Positions 8,996 to 18,035 are shown, counted from the stretch's first letter. The stretch is DNA of 64,000 nt from Bifidobacterium angulatum DSM 20098 = JCM 7096 (GCF_001025155.1 NZ_AP012322.1:496001-560000), one strand, 5' to 3'. Made by a program: numbers and translations. Notes: generated by a model from the sequence alone, not told the origin.

Positions 8996-9886
8996 ATGGG
9001 TATTCCGCAGCAAGTCACCAAAACGCATGCCACCGGCAACGATTTCGTCGTATATGCCGATCCCGAAGGCAGGTTCGAGCCGACTGCCGACGAGGTACGG
9101 CACCTTGACGATCGCCATTTCGGCATTGGCGGAGATGGCGTGATCCGTCTCGCACATCCCGAGGACGTGTCCGATCTGACGGCCGAGCAGATCGCCGAAT
9201 GCCGTGAGGACGGTGCCGAATGGTTCATGGACTATCGCAATGCCGACGGTTCCCTGGCCCAGATGTGCGGCAACGGCACCCGCGCGATCACGCTGTTCGC
9301 CTATGACCGCGGCTACGCCAAGGGCGATGCCTTCCATTTGGGCACCCGCGCCGGCGTGAAGGTGCTCACGTCGCTCGGCAGCGTCGAAGGGCTTGGCCGA
9401 AACGTGTTCCGCGTGGACATGGGCGCATGGAAGCGCGGCGAGGTGGATGCCTTCGAAGTGACGATTCCGGGGACCGCAGGGTCTGCGCGCGGTACATACG
9501 TGGATATGGGCAATCCTCATGTCGTTGCAGTGATCGAAGACGGCAAGGCCACATTGCCTGCGGTGGAGGATCTCGACCTGGTGACCAAGCCGGTGGTCAG
9601 CCCGGTGCTGGAATCCGACCAGAATGTGGAATTCGTGCGTATCGATACGCGGGACGCCGACCATAACCTCGGCACGGCGACCATGCGCGTGAACGAACGC
9701 GGCTGTGGTGAGACTTTGTCGTGCGGTACCGGATTGTGCGCCACCGCCGTCACGCTTCGCGCCAAGACCGGCATCGACCATTGGACGATTGCCGTGCGTG
9801 GCGGTGTGCTGCGCATCGACGTGAGCGACACGGATGTGAAACTTACCGGAGACGCGACGCTGGTGGGCGACATCACGCTGTTGTGA
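8996..9886 (+). CDS. dapF: Diaminopimelate epimerase
   Basis: A 296-residue DapF converting LL- to meso-diaminopimelate (lysine/peptidoglycan precursor). Both catalytic cysteines are present: Cys91 in AQMCGNGTR and Cys243 in ETLSCGTGLCAT; the start HATGNDFVVYADPEG is typical. I choose ATG 8996 because homologues begin about 10 residues before TGNDF; GTG 8963 and ATG 8972 are in frame upstream. A tagggt box 7 nt before the ATG would permit a leaderless transcript. Length fits the family. Confidence 0.94.
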   Translation: MGIPQQVTKTHATGNDFVVYADPEGRFEPTADEVRHLDDRHFGIGGDGVIRLAHPEDVSDLTAEQIAECREDGAEWFMDYRNADGSLAQMCGNGTRAITLFAYDRGYAKGDAFHLGTRAGVKVLTSLGSVEGLGRNVFRVDMGAWKRGEVDAFEVTIPGTAGSARGTYVDMGNPHVVAVIEDGKATLPAVEDLDLVTKPVVSPVLESDQNVEFVRIDTRDADHNLGTATMRVNERGCGETLSCGTGLCATAVTLRAKTGIDHWTIAVRGGVLRIDVSDTDVKLTGDATLVGDITLL

Positions 9887-9917
9887 TTGAGCGGGCGACG
9901 GTGTCGCCTACGACATC

Positions 9918-9960
9918 AATGAGGGCCGCGCACCGAACAATCGATGCGCGGCCCTTCATT
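9918..9960. terminator. Bidirectional hairpin between dapF and the VKOR gene
   Basis: Arms around gggccgcgca (9918-9932) and tgcgcggccc (9945-9960) pair over about 14 bp with one bulged base, with AT-rich flanks on both sides. It lies between convergent genes. Confidence 0.8.
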
Positions 9961-10005
9961 GATGCCTCCGCCGCGATGGCGAATATGGGAGACGGGATGA
10001 CGGTT

Positions 10006-10659
10006 CTAGCGGAATATCATCGGTCCATCCTTGACCATGATGATCGCAACCAAAGCCAGAATCCACACCACGTCGACCATCAGATCGTAATTAAGCCGGT
10101 AATACGTGTCGAGACCGCGAACTGCGCCGTTCTTGCGTGCGGGCAATTCCTGGACCACGGCCGTCGCGTGCGAAAGCGCCATGAACTGGATGGTCGTGGA
10201 GAACATCAGCGCCAGGCACCAAGGGCACAGCGCCTGGATCACGAACAGCGACTGCGAGGTCAGCCAGTACGAATACGCGAGCGCGGCGAGCCCTCCCAGC
10301 CAGGTGCAGGTGGCGAACCAGCGTGGCACGGTGACGCGTGCCAATCCTATGACGGCGATGGTGACGAATACCGATTCCGCGGCGATGCCGAAGAATGCGT
10401 TCGGGTAGCTCAGTCCGCCGAATTTCACGATTTCGGCCTGCCATGATTGGGCGACCGAGGAGCAGGACAATACCGCGTTGACGTCGCAGCCCAGTTGCTG
10501 GCCGGGGTTCCGCGCCAGTTTCAGCGTGTCTGCGCTCAATATGAACGATACGACCAATGCCGCGGCGGATGCCGCCAGCATCACCAGGTATGTCCAGGTG
10601 GCGCTGTGTCTCCAGCCGTGTGGCTTGAGATCGGTGTTTTCCGTTGCTTCGTCGCTCAT
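10006..10659 (-). CDS. Vitamin K epoxide reductase (VKOR) family membrane oxidase
   Basis: A 217-residue polytopic protein with the four VKOR cysteines: Cys58 and Cys66 in LGCDVNAVLSCSSV (loop pair) and the CPWC active site at 145-148. Five hydrophobic segments (about 20-43, 85-108, 115-135, 138-165, 193-212). Bacterial VKOR replaces DsbB: it reoxidises a periplasmic/extracytoplasmic thiol oxidase and passes electrons to quinone. No fused thioredoxin domain and no DsbA-like gene adjacent. Divergent from the PHP gene. Confidence 0.9.
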   Translation of the reverse strand: MSDEATENTDLKPHGWRHSATWTYLVMLAASAAALVVSFILSADTLKLARNPGQQLGCDVNAVLSCSSVAQSWQAEIVKFGGLSYPNAFFGIAAESVFVTIAVIGLARVTVPRWFATCTWLGGLAALAYSYWLTSQSLFVIQALCPWCLALMFSTTIQFMALSHATAVVQELPARKNGAVRGLDTYYRLNYDLMVDVVWILALVAIIMVKDGPMIFR

Positions 10660-10744
10660 GGATGCTGTTCCTTCCTCATTGAACCGGCTGCGGATGTTCC
10701 CTCATGCTGCGCAACGAGCTTAACAGTGGGTTACGATAGGGGTC

Positions 10745-11626
10745 ATGACACGCTATGAGATTCCCGATGAGCCGCCTGAAACGGGGTGGGATATCCACTG
10801 CCATACCGTGTTTTCCGATGGGACGGAAACCCCGCAGGGCATGGTTTCGCTGGCATTGCGCAATGGGCTGGATGGCATTGCGATCACCGATCATGACACC
10901 AGTGCGGGTTGGGACGATGCCGCGGATGCTGCCGCCCGCGAAGGAATCGCACTGTTGCGGGGAACGGAGATCACGGCCGTATGCGGTTCGGTGAGCGTGC
11001 ATATGCTTGGCTTGCAATATGATCCGGCGAACAAGCGGATCGCGGATATGTTTTCGACTACGAGACGTAAGCGTTTGCTGCGCACGCGGCATATGGTCGA
11101 ACGCATGGCACAGGATTTTCCGATTACATGGCAGAAGGTCGAGCAGCAGGTCAAGGAGGGGAGCCGCACCACGGTGGGCAGGCCTCATATCGCGGACGCG
11201 CTGGTTGCGGCCGGCGTGTACCGGACGCGAAGCGAGGCGTTCGCCGGGGCGGTGAGTGCGCAATCGAAGTATTACATTCCCACGCCGTCGCCAACGGCAC
11301 GGGAGGTGGTGGAGACCGTCAAACAGGCTGGCGGCGTGATCGTCATCGCGCATCCTGGCGATAGGCGTCGCAACGACACGTTACTGTCCGACGCGCAGAT
11401 CGGCATGCTGGTCGATGCCGGATTGGATGGTCTCGAGGTGTGGCATCGCGGCAATCTTCCCGATCAGCGTCGCCGTTTGCTTGATCTTGCACGCAAGTAT
11501 GGGCTGCTGGTGACCGGCGGGTCCGATTGGCATGGCGCAGGAAAGCTGAACGCGTTGGGGGAGAATCTGACCGATGCGGCCACGGTGGAACGGATCGTGG
11601 AACGAGGGGTGCTTGCACTCGTCTGA
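10745..11626 (+). CDS. PHP-domain phosphoesterase
   Basis: A 293-residue protein with the metal-binding PHP signatures WDIHCHTVFSDG (His18, His20), TDHD (Asp49, His50), a histidine in VIAHPG and SDWHG near the C terminus. It resembles the YciV/RnaAM-type group, whose characterised members remove phosphate from 3',5'-nucleoside bisphosphates or trim RNA 5' ends; substrate here is inferred only. A tacgat box ends 7 nt before the ATG and no ribosome site is present, suggesting a leaderless mRNA. Confidence 0.88.
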   Translation: MTRYEIPDEPPETGWDIHCHTVFSDGTETPQGMVSLALRNGLDGIAITDHDTSAGWDDAADAAAREGIALLRGTEITAVCGSVSVHMLGLQYDPANKRIADMFSTTRRKRLLRTRHMVERMAQDFPITWQKVEQQVKEGSRTTVGRPHIADALVAAGVYRTRSEAFAGAVSAQSKYYIPTPSPTAREVVETVKQAGGVIVIAHPGDRRRNDTLLSDAQIGMLVDAGLDGLEVWHRGNLPDQRRRLLDLARKYGLLVTGGSDWHGAGKLNALGENLTDAATVERIVERGVLALV

Positions 11627-11667
11627 ACGTCGGCTGGTGAGCCGGCTGTCTGGCCGGAGCTCTGCTG

Positions 11668-11722
11668 ATATGCGTTGAGGGCGCCTTCCTGCTTACTGGC
11701 GGAAGGCGCCCTCAACGCATAT
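11668..11722. terminator. Strong bidirectional terminator, perfect 22-bp inverted repeat
   Basis: Arms 11668-11689 and 11701-11722 are exact inverted copies (outer part atatgcgttgag, inner part ggcgccttcc) around an 11-nt loop. Located between the convergent PHP and DUF3107 genes. Confidence 0.88.
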
Positions 11723-11759
11723 GGTGCGCACATTGCCTGTGCGCTGGCGGTACAACCGA

Positions 11760-11984
11760 TCAGAGTGCCCCGAAGCCGACGGCATGCTTGGTTTCGGAAC
11801 CGACGATCGCATAGCCAAGGGCACCGGCGGGGACGATGATCCTGCGTCCCTTGTCGTCGTTCAGCACGATCGGCTTGTTCTCGGCTACTGCGGCGCTGAT
11901 GGTGGCGTTGACGGCCTCTGCGGATTCCTCGGTGCTGAAGGTGACGGCGCGTGCCACGTTCTGAATGCCCAGTTCGATATCCAT
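11760..11984 (-). CDS. DUF3107 protein (small actinobacterial protein)
   Basis: A 74-residue cytoplasmic protein, MDIELGIQNVARAVTF..., the full length of the DUF3107 family, which is confined to actinobacteria and has no settled function. Its typical elements are visible: the N-terminal beta strand with IGVQN/LGIQN, the central DDKGRRIIVPAGALGYAIVG and a short acidic-basic tail. The ATG follows caaggagcatttca (minus strand). It lies 69 bp downstream of the kinase-fold gene on the same strand, an arrangement I associate with actinobacterial uvrD2 neighbourhoods. Confidence 0.85.
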   Translation of the reverse strand: MDIELGIQNVARAVTFSTEESAEAVNATISAAVAENKPIVLNDDKGRRIIVPAGALGYAIVGSETKHAVGFGAL

Positions 11985-12053
11985 TGAAATGCTCCTTGGT
12001 TGGTTCGTATATGGCTATATTCTGCTCTGGTGTGGCGAAAACCACAGTGCTGA

Positions 12054-13541
12054 TTACGCTTGCGGCGTGATATTCCGTTCGTTCGTCACATCCGACGCAT
12101 CCAATCCGGTCTGCGCGTCATGCAGGGCGCGTTCCTCCCGCTCCAGCAGGGGGATCACCTCCGTTGCCGGCGCGTTGAGATCCGGAATGGAGAAACGTTG
12201 CGGCTGCTCGTTGTTCAGCGTGTTGCCGTTCGCCTGGTTCGCCACGATGTGGTGCTCGTTCGTGTCGTCGCTTACCACGCCTTCCCCGGGCGATACATGG
12301 GTGTTGCCGGTTGCGTCGTCCATCTGGCCGAGCGCGATGGTGGCCGAGGAGATGGGAGGAATGTCGGGCATCGGCGCGGATGCGAAATGCCCGCTTGCCG
12401 TGCTGTCGGAAGATGCGCCGGAATGAGTGGAGATGTTCGCGGAACCGGTGTTGTCCGGGTCGAGCGTGCTGTCGTCCGCATCGGCGAACCCGCTGCCCGA
12501 ACGCATGCCGTTCTCATCGCCCTGAAGCAGCGTTCCGACCGTGATCGTGGAGGGGTGCTTGCCGGCGGACGGTTGTACCGTAGCGCCGTGGGATGCCTGA
12601 GTACCTCTTACACTCACGCCGAGCTGATGCGCGAGACGGTCCACCTGTGCCTTGAACTGGATGATCCGATCGTTGTCGGCATTGTTCAACGCACGGATGA
12701 AATCGCCTACCTGCTCCATCTGCACCCACAGGTTGGCGCGCAGCATGATCAGATCGTCAAGACGGTTGCCCATCATGCGCCCATACGCGGTAAGCACCGC
12801 GTTGCGACGTTCCTCATCAAGCTTTGAGAAGATCCAGGCCAGATCGCGTGCCGGGTCGTTGACCTGCATGTTCTGCCAATTGTTCACGGCGGTGATGGTG
12901 GATCCGCTGAAACGCACATCGCCGTCATCGAACCCGCCATGCACCATGCATGTCGAGAACGACCACAGCCCCTCCGTATCCATGATGCGCGCCCAGCTTG
13001 TGGTGATCTCGCTCGGCACATGGCCGGCATTGCGCAGCCGCCTGATCCAAGCGGTCAACTGAGCCCTGATCTGCCCTGTGACGAACACCGGGTAGCCCGC
13101 CTCCTGCATGAAATCCGTGCGCAGACGGTGGATTGCGCCGATGGCGGTTCCCATGGCGGAGCATTGCGTTGACGAAAGCACGTCAAGGGGCACTTCGGCA
13201 CCATCCTGATGCATCATCACCATTACCGCGGTGTCTCCGGTCGGTCCCTTGGCATCGGTGCCGGGCACGAAGGTGAGCACGCGACCCAGCGAAAAGCCGA
13301 GTCCGCCCGATTCCCTTACCTCGCAGAGCGCACGCGACGCCTGTACGCGCGAAGCCAACAGTTGTCGTCCTTGATCGCTGTTGGTGGCGTACACGTCGTA
13401 TACGGTGCCCGACGCGTCGCGCACCTGTGCTTGGTCGATGCCGTGCGCATGCGTGGTACCGGCGAATACGCCGGCCACGACGATGGAGGGCATGGCAGCC
13501 GAGGTCAGCGCCGCCATCATGAGTTCGTTTCGTTCAGTCAC
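12054..13541 (-). CDS. Kinase-fold protein related to aminoglycoside phosphotransferases, probably catalytically dead, with a long disordered tail
   Basis: A 495-residue protein. Residues ~1-280 follow the APH/choline-kinase-like pattern: a beta-rich N lobe (DASGTVYDVYATNSDQGRQLL), then a C lobe with VHGGFDDGDVRF (201-211) and VNNWQNMQVNDPARDLAW (219-236). In active relatives these read HGDxxxxN and DW; here the catalytic Asp is Gly203, the metal Asn is Asp208 and the second Asp is Asn220/221. Residues ~290-495 are low complexity (Ser, Thr, Asp, Gly rich). It lies divergent from the UvrD-like gene with 121 bp between, as in other actinobacteria. The partner or ligand is unknown. Confidence 0.75.
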   Translation of the reverse strand: MTERNELMMAALTSAAMPSIVVAGVFAGTTHAHGIDQAQVRDASGTVYDVYATNSDQGRQLLASRVQASRALCEVRESGGLGFSLGRVLTFVPGTDAKGPTGDTAVMVMMHQDGAEVPLDVLSSTQCSAMGTAIGAIHRLRTDFMQEAGYPVFVTGQIRAQLTAWIRRLRNAGHVPSEITTSWARIMDTEGLWSFSTCMVHGGFDDGDVRFSGSTITAVNNWQNMQVNDPARDLAWIFSKLDEERRNAVLTAYGRMMGNRLDDLIMLRANLWVQMEQVGDFIRALNNADNDRIIQFKAQVDRLAHQLGVSVRGTQASHGATVQPSAGKHPSTITVGTLLQGDENGMRSGSGFADADDSTLDPDNTGSANISTHSGASSDSTASGHFASAPMPDIPPISSATIALGQMDDATGNTHVSPGEGVVSDDTNEHHIVANQANGNTLNNEQPQRFSIPDLNAPATEVIPLLEREERALHDAQTGLDASDVTNERNITPQA

Positions 13542-13662
13542 GCTTCCACACTAATACATGTGCGGCCCAGAGCGGCCAGACACGACCGAGGGTGGGCATC
13601 ATGGCGCTGATTTCGCCGTCATGCCGCCGTATGTGGGCAGGCCGCTTGCCACAATGGGGTGC

Positions 13663-15171
13663 ATGGACGAGCTGCTTGAAGGTTTGGATGATGCGCAGCT
13701 GGCTGCGGCGACGGCGCTGGAAGGCCCTGTACGTATTATCGCTGGCGCTGGCGCGGGCAAGACCCGTACGGTGACCCGGCGTATCGCCCATGCGTGCGCA
13801 AGCGGCCAATGGGATGCGTCGCGTGTGCTTGCGGTGACGTTCTCCGTCAAGGCGGCCGCTGAAATGCGGGTGCGTCTCGAATCCTTGGGCGTGGGTGGCC
13901 AGGTGACTGCGGCGACCTTCCACTCGGCGGCATTGCGGCAGCTTCGCCGTGTGTGGGCCGACGTGTGCGAGGCGCCGTTTCCACGATTGATTGAGGATGC
14001 GCGTGATATCACCATGCGCGCCATGCGCAGGGTGGGTCTTGCCGACAGGTTGGACGATATGACGGTTCGCGCGGTGCGCGACGAGATCAACTGGGCGAAG
14101 GTGTCGCTGGTGGCCCCAAGCGAGGTGGAACGTGTGGCGGCCGCCGTCGAACGCTGTATGCCGGCGGGGATCGACGCCTCGCATTTCGCCGATATCTACG
14201 ACGCCTACGAGCTGGAGAAAACCGCGCGCGGCGAGATGGATTTCGATGACATTCTGCTCATGATGTGCCATGTGCTTGAGGAATTCGACGAGCCCGCCGC
14301 TCGGATCCGCCATGCCATCGGATGGCTTACCGTGGACGAATACCAGGACGTATCCCCGTTGCAGCACAGGCTGATGCGCTTGTGGCTGGGCGATAACCGC
14401 AATGTGTGTGTGGTGGGTGACCCGGCACAGACCATCTACTCGTTCGCCGGCGCATCCAGCTATGATCTGCTGGGTTTCGCCGACGAGTTCAAACCCCTGG
14501 CCGCCGATATCCGCTTGGACACGGATTATCGTTCCACGCCGCAGGTAGTGAACTATGCCAATCGCGTATTGGCGGCGTCCCCGGTGCGGCACGACTATCT
14601 GAAATTGCGCTCCGCTCGGGCCAACGGCAGCAGGGTGTCTCGCAATATCTACGAGACGGATCTGCTGGAGGCACAGGGGGTTGCCGCCCGTATCGCGAAA
14701 TTGGTGGCGAACGGGGCGAACCCTTCGGATTGTGCGATTCTGACGCGAATCAACGCCCAACAGGCCGCCTGCTGCAGCGCATTGCGCACCGAACGGCTGG
14801 GGTATCGCGTCCGGCGTGATTCCGGCTGGGCATCGTCATCGCCGGTCGCGGATCTCGAGACGGCAGGGAAACTGGCGTTGGTCGAGACGATGCATGAACA
14901 GGATGACGCTGCGGTGCGTAAGCTCGGCCGTGTCACCGTATCCACGATCCACGCCGCAAAAGGCCTCGAATTCAAGCATGTGTTCGTGGTCGGCTGTTCG
15001 GAGGGGTTGCTGCCATACGGTTCCGCCCGCAACGGCGACGACTTGGAGGAGGAGCGGCGTCTGATGTATGTGGCCATCACACGAGCCGAAGATACGCTTC
15101 ATATGTCGTATGCCCGTTCCAAAGACGGTATGGGCTCCCAGCAGCGTGTGCTGAGCCGTTTCCTCAGCTGA
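13663..15171 (+). CDS. Compact UvrD/PcrA-like superfamily 1A helicase
   Basis: A 502-residue SF1A helicase. Motifs in order: Q motif LDDAQLAAA, Walker A AGAGAGKTRT (Lys33), motif Ia FSVKAAAEM, ATFHS, DEYQDVSPLQ (motif II), GDPAQTIYSFAGA (III), LDTDYRST (IV), STIHAAKGLEFKHVF (V) and YVAITRAED (VI). Start set at ATG 13663, where homology begins; cacaat ends 7 nt upstream, so a leaderless mRNA is likely. It is about 200 residues shorter than PcrA/UvrD and has only ~110 residues between motifs IV and V, where subdomain 2B normally sits; no HRDC tail as in mycobacterial UvrD2. Confidence 0.88.
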   Translation: MDELLEGLDDAQLAAATALEGPVRIIAGAGAGKTRTVTRRIAHACASGQWDASRVLAVTFSVKAAAEMRVRLESLGVGGQVTAATFHSAALRQLRRVWADVCEAPFPRLIEDARDITMRAMRRVGLADRLDDMTVRAVRDEINWAKVSLVAPSEVERVAAAVERCMPAGIDASHFADIYDAYELEKTARGEMDFDDILLMMCHVLEEFDEPAARIRHAIGWLTVDEYQDVSPLQHRLMRLWLGDNRNVCVVGDPAQTIYSFAGASSYDLLGFADEFKPLAADIRLDTDYRSTPQVVNYANRVLAASPVRHDYLKLRSARANGSRVSRNIYETDLLEAQGVAARIAKLVANGANPSDCAILTRINAQQAACCSALRTERLGYRVRRDSGWASSSPVADLETAGKLALVETMHEQDDAAVRKLGRVTVSTIHAAKGLEFKHVFVVGCSEGLLPYGSARNGDDLEEERRLMYVAITRAEDTLHMSYARSKDGMGSQQRVLSRFLS

Positions 15172-15248
15172 CGGGGTAGCCGGGTGGCTCCGGCGGCGCA
15201 TACCCATGCCACGCATAAGCGTTGTGTTGGCAGTGGCGTATATCAGAG

Positions 15249-15314
15249 GTAACGCGCGGTAGAGCGCAGAAGGCAACACAAGGTGTGAAGCCGTTGCGTC
15301 CTACCGCGCGTTAC
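15249..15314. terminator. Bidirectional hairpin between convergent genes
   Basis: Perfect 14-bp arms gtaacgcgcggtag (15249-15262) and ctaccgcgcgttac (15301-15314); the 38-nt loop contains a second short pairing (ggcaac with gttgc). Confidence 0.75.
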
Positions 15315-15332
15315 GGATGAACGAGTGTGGGA

Positions 15333-16913
15333 TCAGCTGTCTTCCTCGCCAAGCAGCTTGGAAAGTTCGGCGTCCCAATCATTGCCGCCGGAAGGCGGGT
15401 CGGTGGGATTCTGCGAGTTGGGGGCAGTACCGTTTGCCCCGCCATCCAAGGACGGCAGCATGTCCGGGTGAGTCCATTTGGCGTCTCGTGCCTCCGGGCC
15501 GTCGGCGGCGGTGATCATGGACCATAGGTCGGCGGCTTCGCGCATGCGCTTGGGGCGAAGTTCCAATCCCAGCAGGCTTTCGAACGTGCGCTCGGCAGGC
15601 CCGCCTGTGGCGCGTTCGCGGCGAGCCATTTCGGTGAGCTGTTCGATATGCGGCAGATGCGCCATGCCGGCCCTCCAGACCACGCAATCCACCCATCCCT
15701 CGACCAGCGCCAGCAGTGACTCGATCGATGCCATGGCCTCACGCTGCTCCGGGGTATCGGGAATTCCCACCTTGGTGAGGTTGACCGCATTGGAGATGGA
15801 ATCGGGGTCGAGGCTTTCGGCGTCGCGCAGCTGTTCTTCCATCGCATCCAGATCGATGGAGATGCCGCGGGCGTATTTGCCGATCAGTGCTTCGAAGCGT
15901 GGCATCAGCCATGGAACCGCCGAGAACAGGCGTGCGTGCGCGGCCTCGCGTAGGGCGAGGAACGTCATCACTTCATCCTGTGGAATCGGATCGGGCTGGA
16001 CGATTTCGTTGAACAGCGCCTCGGTCTGCGCGTCCATCGCGCTGTGCTGCTCGCCGGCGGATGCATCGGCGTCGGCCTTATCGGTCTTTGCATCTGCTGC
16101 GGTTTCCTCCTCGGAGATGTTGCCGAAGGAATCCTCCACATTGCTGTTCAACGATGCGGTGTATTCCTCGATGTTCTGCGCGATCAGCGCGCCGGCTGGA
16201 TTGGACAGCAGCGCGATGCCCTGATCGAAACCGCCGTGCACTTCCCGGCTGAGCACGCCGGCGGCGTGGCCGAGCTGCATGGCGAATGACGTATTGCCCA
16301 GCAATTTGATCAGCTGTGCAGGGTCCTTCATGCCTTCGGGAATCGGAATCGGCACCGGACCGGCGAACATGCCGGCGATTTCGCCGTTGAAGGAATCTCC
16401 CAGACGTTCGGAGATCACCGAGGCCAGTGCATCTCCCATCGAAGCGGCGATCGGTGCGGCGAATTTCGCCCATGCGTCCAATGTGCCTTCAACCCATCCG
16501 GCGCGGGTCAAAGCCTGCGGGTCACCGCTCGGCGGTGCGAATTCGCAGGCACTGTCGAGCCATAGATTCGCCTCGCTCATGGCTTTGCGCACGGCCGCGC
16601 CCTCTTCGGCGCTGACAGTAGTGCGCGAGCCGTCCGCGTTGGCTCGTTGCAAGGCCAGCGATTTCGCCAGCTTGATGTTGATGGGGCCGTCCTGCACGGT
16701 CTGCTGCATTTCGTTGACGGTATTGAGTCCTCCGACGGTGAACGCGTTCATCAGCTGCTGCACTTCGGCCGGGTTGGGCAGTGTGCTCGGATCCTGGCTG
16801 AGCAACTGTTCGCGAATCGAATCGGGAAGCTGGGAAATCTGCTGCCAGACAGCGTCGCCCTGCTCCTTGCCGAAGCAGGTGATAAGCCAATCGTGAAATG
16901 CGTTCTCGTCCAT
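15333..16913 (-). CDS. Zincin_2 / DUF2342 family protein (putative zinc-dependent hydrolase)
   Basis: A 526-residue protein of the actinobacterial DUF2342 family, annotated as zincin-like. N-terminal helix-rich part, a family core GWVEGTLDAWAKFAAPIA (139-155), an acidic linker (about 255-305) and the putative metal site LALREAAHARLFSAVPWL (319-336). The first position of HExxH is Arg322, which as I recall is common in this branch and casts doubt on protease activity. Start chosen at ATG 16913, with aaggacctcc upstream. In mycobacteria the homologue neighbours the PDZ/Lon gene and uvrD2, as here. Confidence 0.82.
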   Translation of the reverse strand: MDENAFHDWLITCFGKEQGDAVWQQISQLPDSIREQLLSQDPSTLPNPAEVQQLMNAFTVGGLNTVNEMQQTVQDGPINIKLAKSLALQRANADGSRTTVSAEEGAAVRKAMSEANLWLDSACEFAPPSGDPQALTRAGWVEGTLDAWAKFAAPIAASMGDALASVISERLGDSFNGEIAGMFAGPVPIPIPEGMKDPAQLIKLLGNTSFAMQLGHAAGVLSREVHGGFDQGIALLSNPAGALIAQNIEEYTASLNSNVEDSFGNISEEETAADAKTDKADADASAGEQHSAMDAQTEALFNEIVQPDPIPQDEVMTFLALREAAHARLFSAVPWLMPRFEALIGKYARGISIDLDAMEEQLRDAESLDPDSISNAVNLTKVGIPDTPEQREAMASIESLLALVEGWVDCVVWRAGMAHLPHIEQLTEMARRERATGGPAERTFESLLGLELRPKRMREAADLWSMITAADGPEARDAKWTHPDMLPSLDGGANGTAPNSQNPTDPPSGGNDWDAELSKLLGEEDS

Positions 16914-17148
16914 GGTGGAGGTCCTTAGATCCCTGCGGATGTGTGGTCGGTGCGCATGCTGGCGCACGCGTCTTGTGGTACTCATATTAGGGTGTGCCGT
17001 CCACTTAATATACGCATTGCCATTGCTGACGGCATAGGTTTTACAGGATTCCCATGCGTGCGCACATAATATGCACATATCGATGGCGCTTCGGCTGTTT
17101 GATCTGCCGGCCTTTCCCAAGCGTCAGTGCCCACCATCCGGATCCGTC

Positions 17149-17183
17149 TTGGTCGTTCAGCGCACCTGTGTAGTATGCACGGT
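17149..17183 (+). promoter_or_regulatory. Putative promoter of the Lon-domain gene, leaderless
   Basis: ttggtc (17149-17154), a 16-bp spacer, tagtat (17171-17176), then 7 nt to ATG 17184. The spacing places the start of transcription on or next to the start codon. Confidence 0.5.
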
Positions 17184-18035
17184 ATGTCGCATACCTCAAT
17201 ACCCTCACGTATCGCACGGTATTTCCGTGCGCGTTCGCCGCGCTATCTGGCCGGTCTGATCGCAGTGGCGCTTTCCGTGGTGGTGCTGTGCCTGCCCAGC
17301 GCCTATTCGGTGGAAATGCCCGGCCCCACGCAGAACGTGCTTGGTTCCAGCGACGGCAAGCAGATCATCGCCGTTTCCCAAGCGCATACGTACCGGAGCC
17401 GGGGCAAGCTGCTGCTGACCACGGTGAATGCCAGCGGACTGCCCGGCTATCCGGTCACCAATGCGGAAGTGGTGTGGGCGCTGTTCGACCCCCATGCCGT
17501 GGTGATGCCGCGTGAAGTGGTGGTTCCGACCGGGCAGACTGCGGAGGAATACGAGGCCGAAAGCGCCACGGAGATGAAGGATTCGCAAAACAGCGCCGTC
17601 AAGGCTGCGAAGAACATGCTCAGAAAGCGTGGAATCGATGTAGCCGACGCCCAGGTGTCCATGCATGTGGACGATATCGGCGGCCCGTCCGCCGGCATGA
17701 TGTACACGCTCGGTCTGATCGACAAGCTTACCTCCCAGGATGAGACCGGCGGCAAGACCATTGCCGGCACTGGCACCATCAACGCCAAGGGGACGGTGGG
17801 CGAGATCGGCGGCATCAGATTGAAGATGCTTGGAGCCAAACGCGACGGGGCCACATGGTTTTTGGCTCCCCGAGGCAATTGCGACGAAGTGGTCGGCCAC
17901 GTTCCCAGCGGGTTGCGCGATGTGGCTGTTTCCACCATCGACGATGCCTATGATGCCGTCGTGGCCATAGGCAAGGGCAAGGGCGCATCGCTGCCGCATT
18001 GCACGGTCGATACCGACGTGGAGAAAACGAAATAG
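17184..18035 (+). CDS. YlbL-like membrane protein with a C-terminal Lon (S16) protease domain, lacking the PDZ domain
   Basis: A 283-residue protein: one membrane anchor (about residues 21-42, YLAGLIAVALSVVVLCLPSAYS), the YlbL N-terminal domain starting EMPGPTQNVLG, then a Lon proteolytic domain with the Ser-Lys dyad Ser169 (GGPSAGM) and Lys214 (GGIRLKMLGA). In YlbL and mycobacterial homologues a PDZ domain sits between these two; here only about 15 residues (NMLRKRGIDVADAQVSM) separate the helix after the N-domain from the Lon domain. Start at ATG 17184; ATG 17175 and 17127 are in frame upstream. Confidence 0.85.
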   Translation: MSHTSIPSRIARYFRARSPRYLAGLIAVALSVVVLCLPSAYSVEMPGPTQNVLGSSDGKQIIAVSQAHTYRSRGKLLLTTVNASGLPGYPVTNAEVVWALFDPHAVVMPREVVVPTGQTAEEYEAESATEMKDSQNSAVKAAKNMLRKRGIDVADAQVSMHVDDIGGPSAGMMYTLGLIDKLTSQDETGGKTIAGTGTINAKGTVGEIGGIRLKMLGAKRDGATWFLAPRGNCDEVVGHVPSGLRDVAVSTIDDAYDAVVAIGKGKGASLPHCTVDTDVEKTK

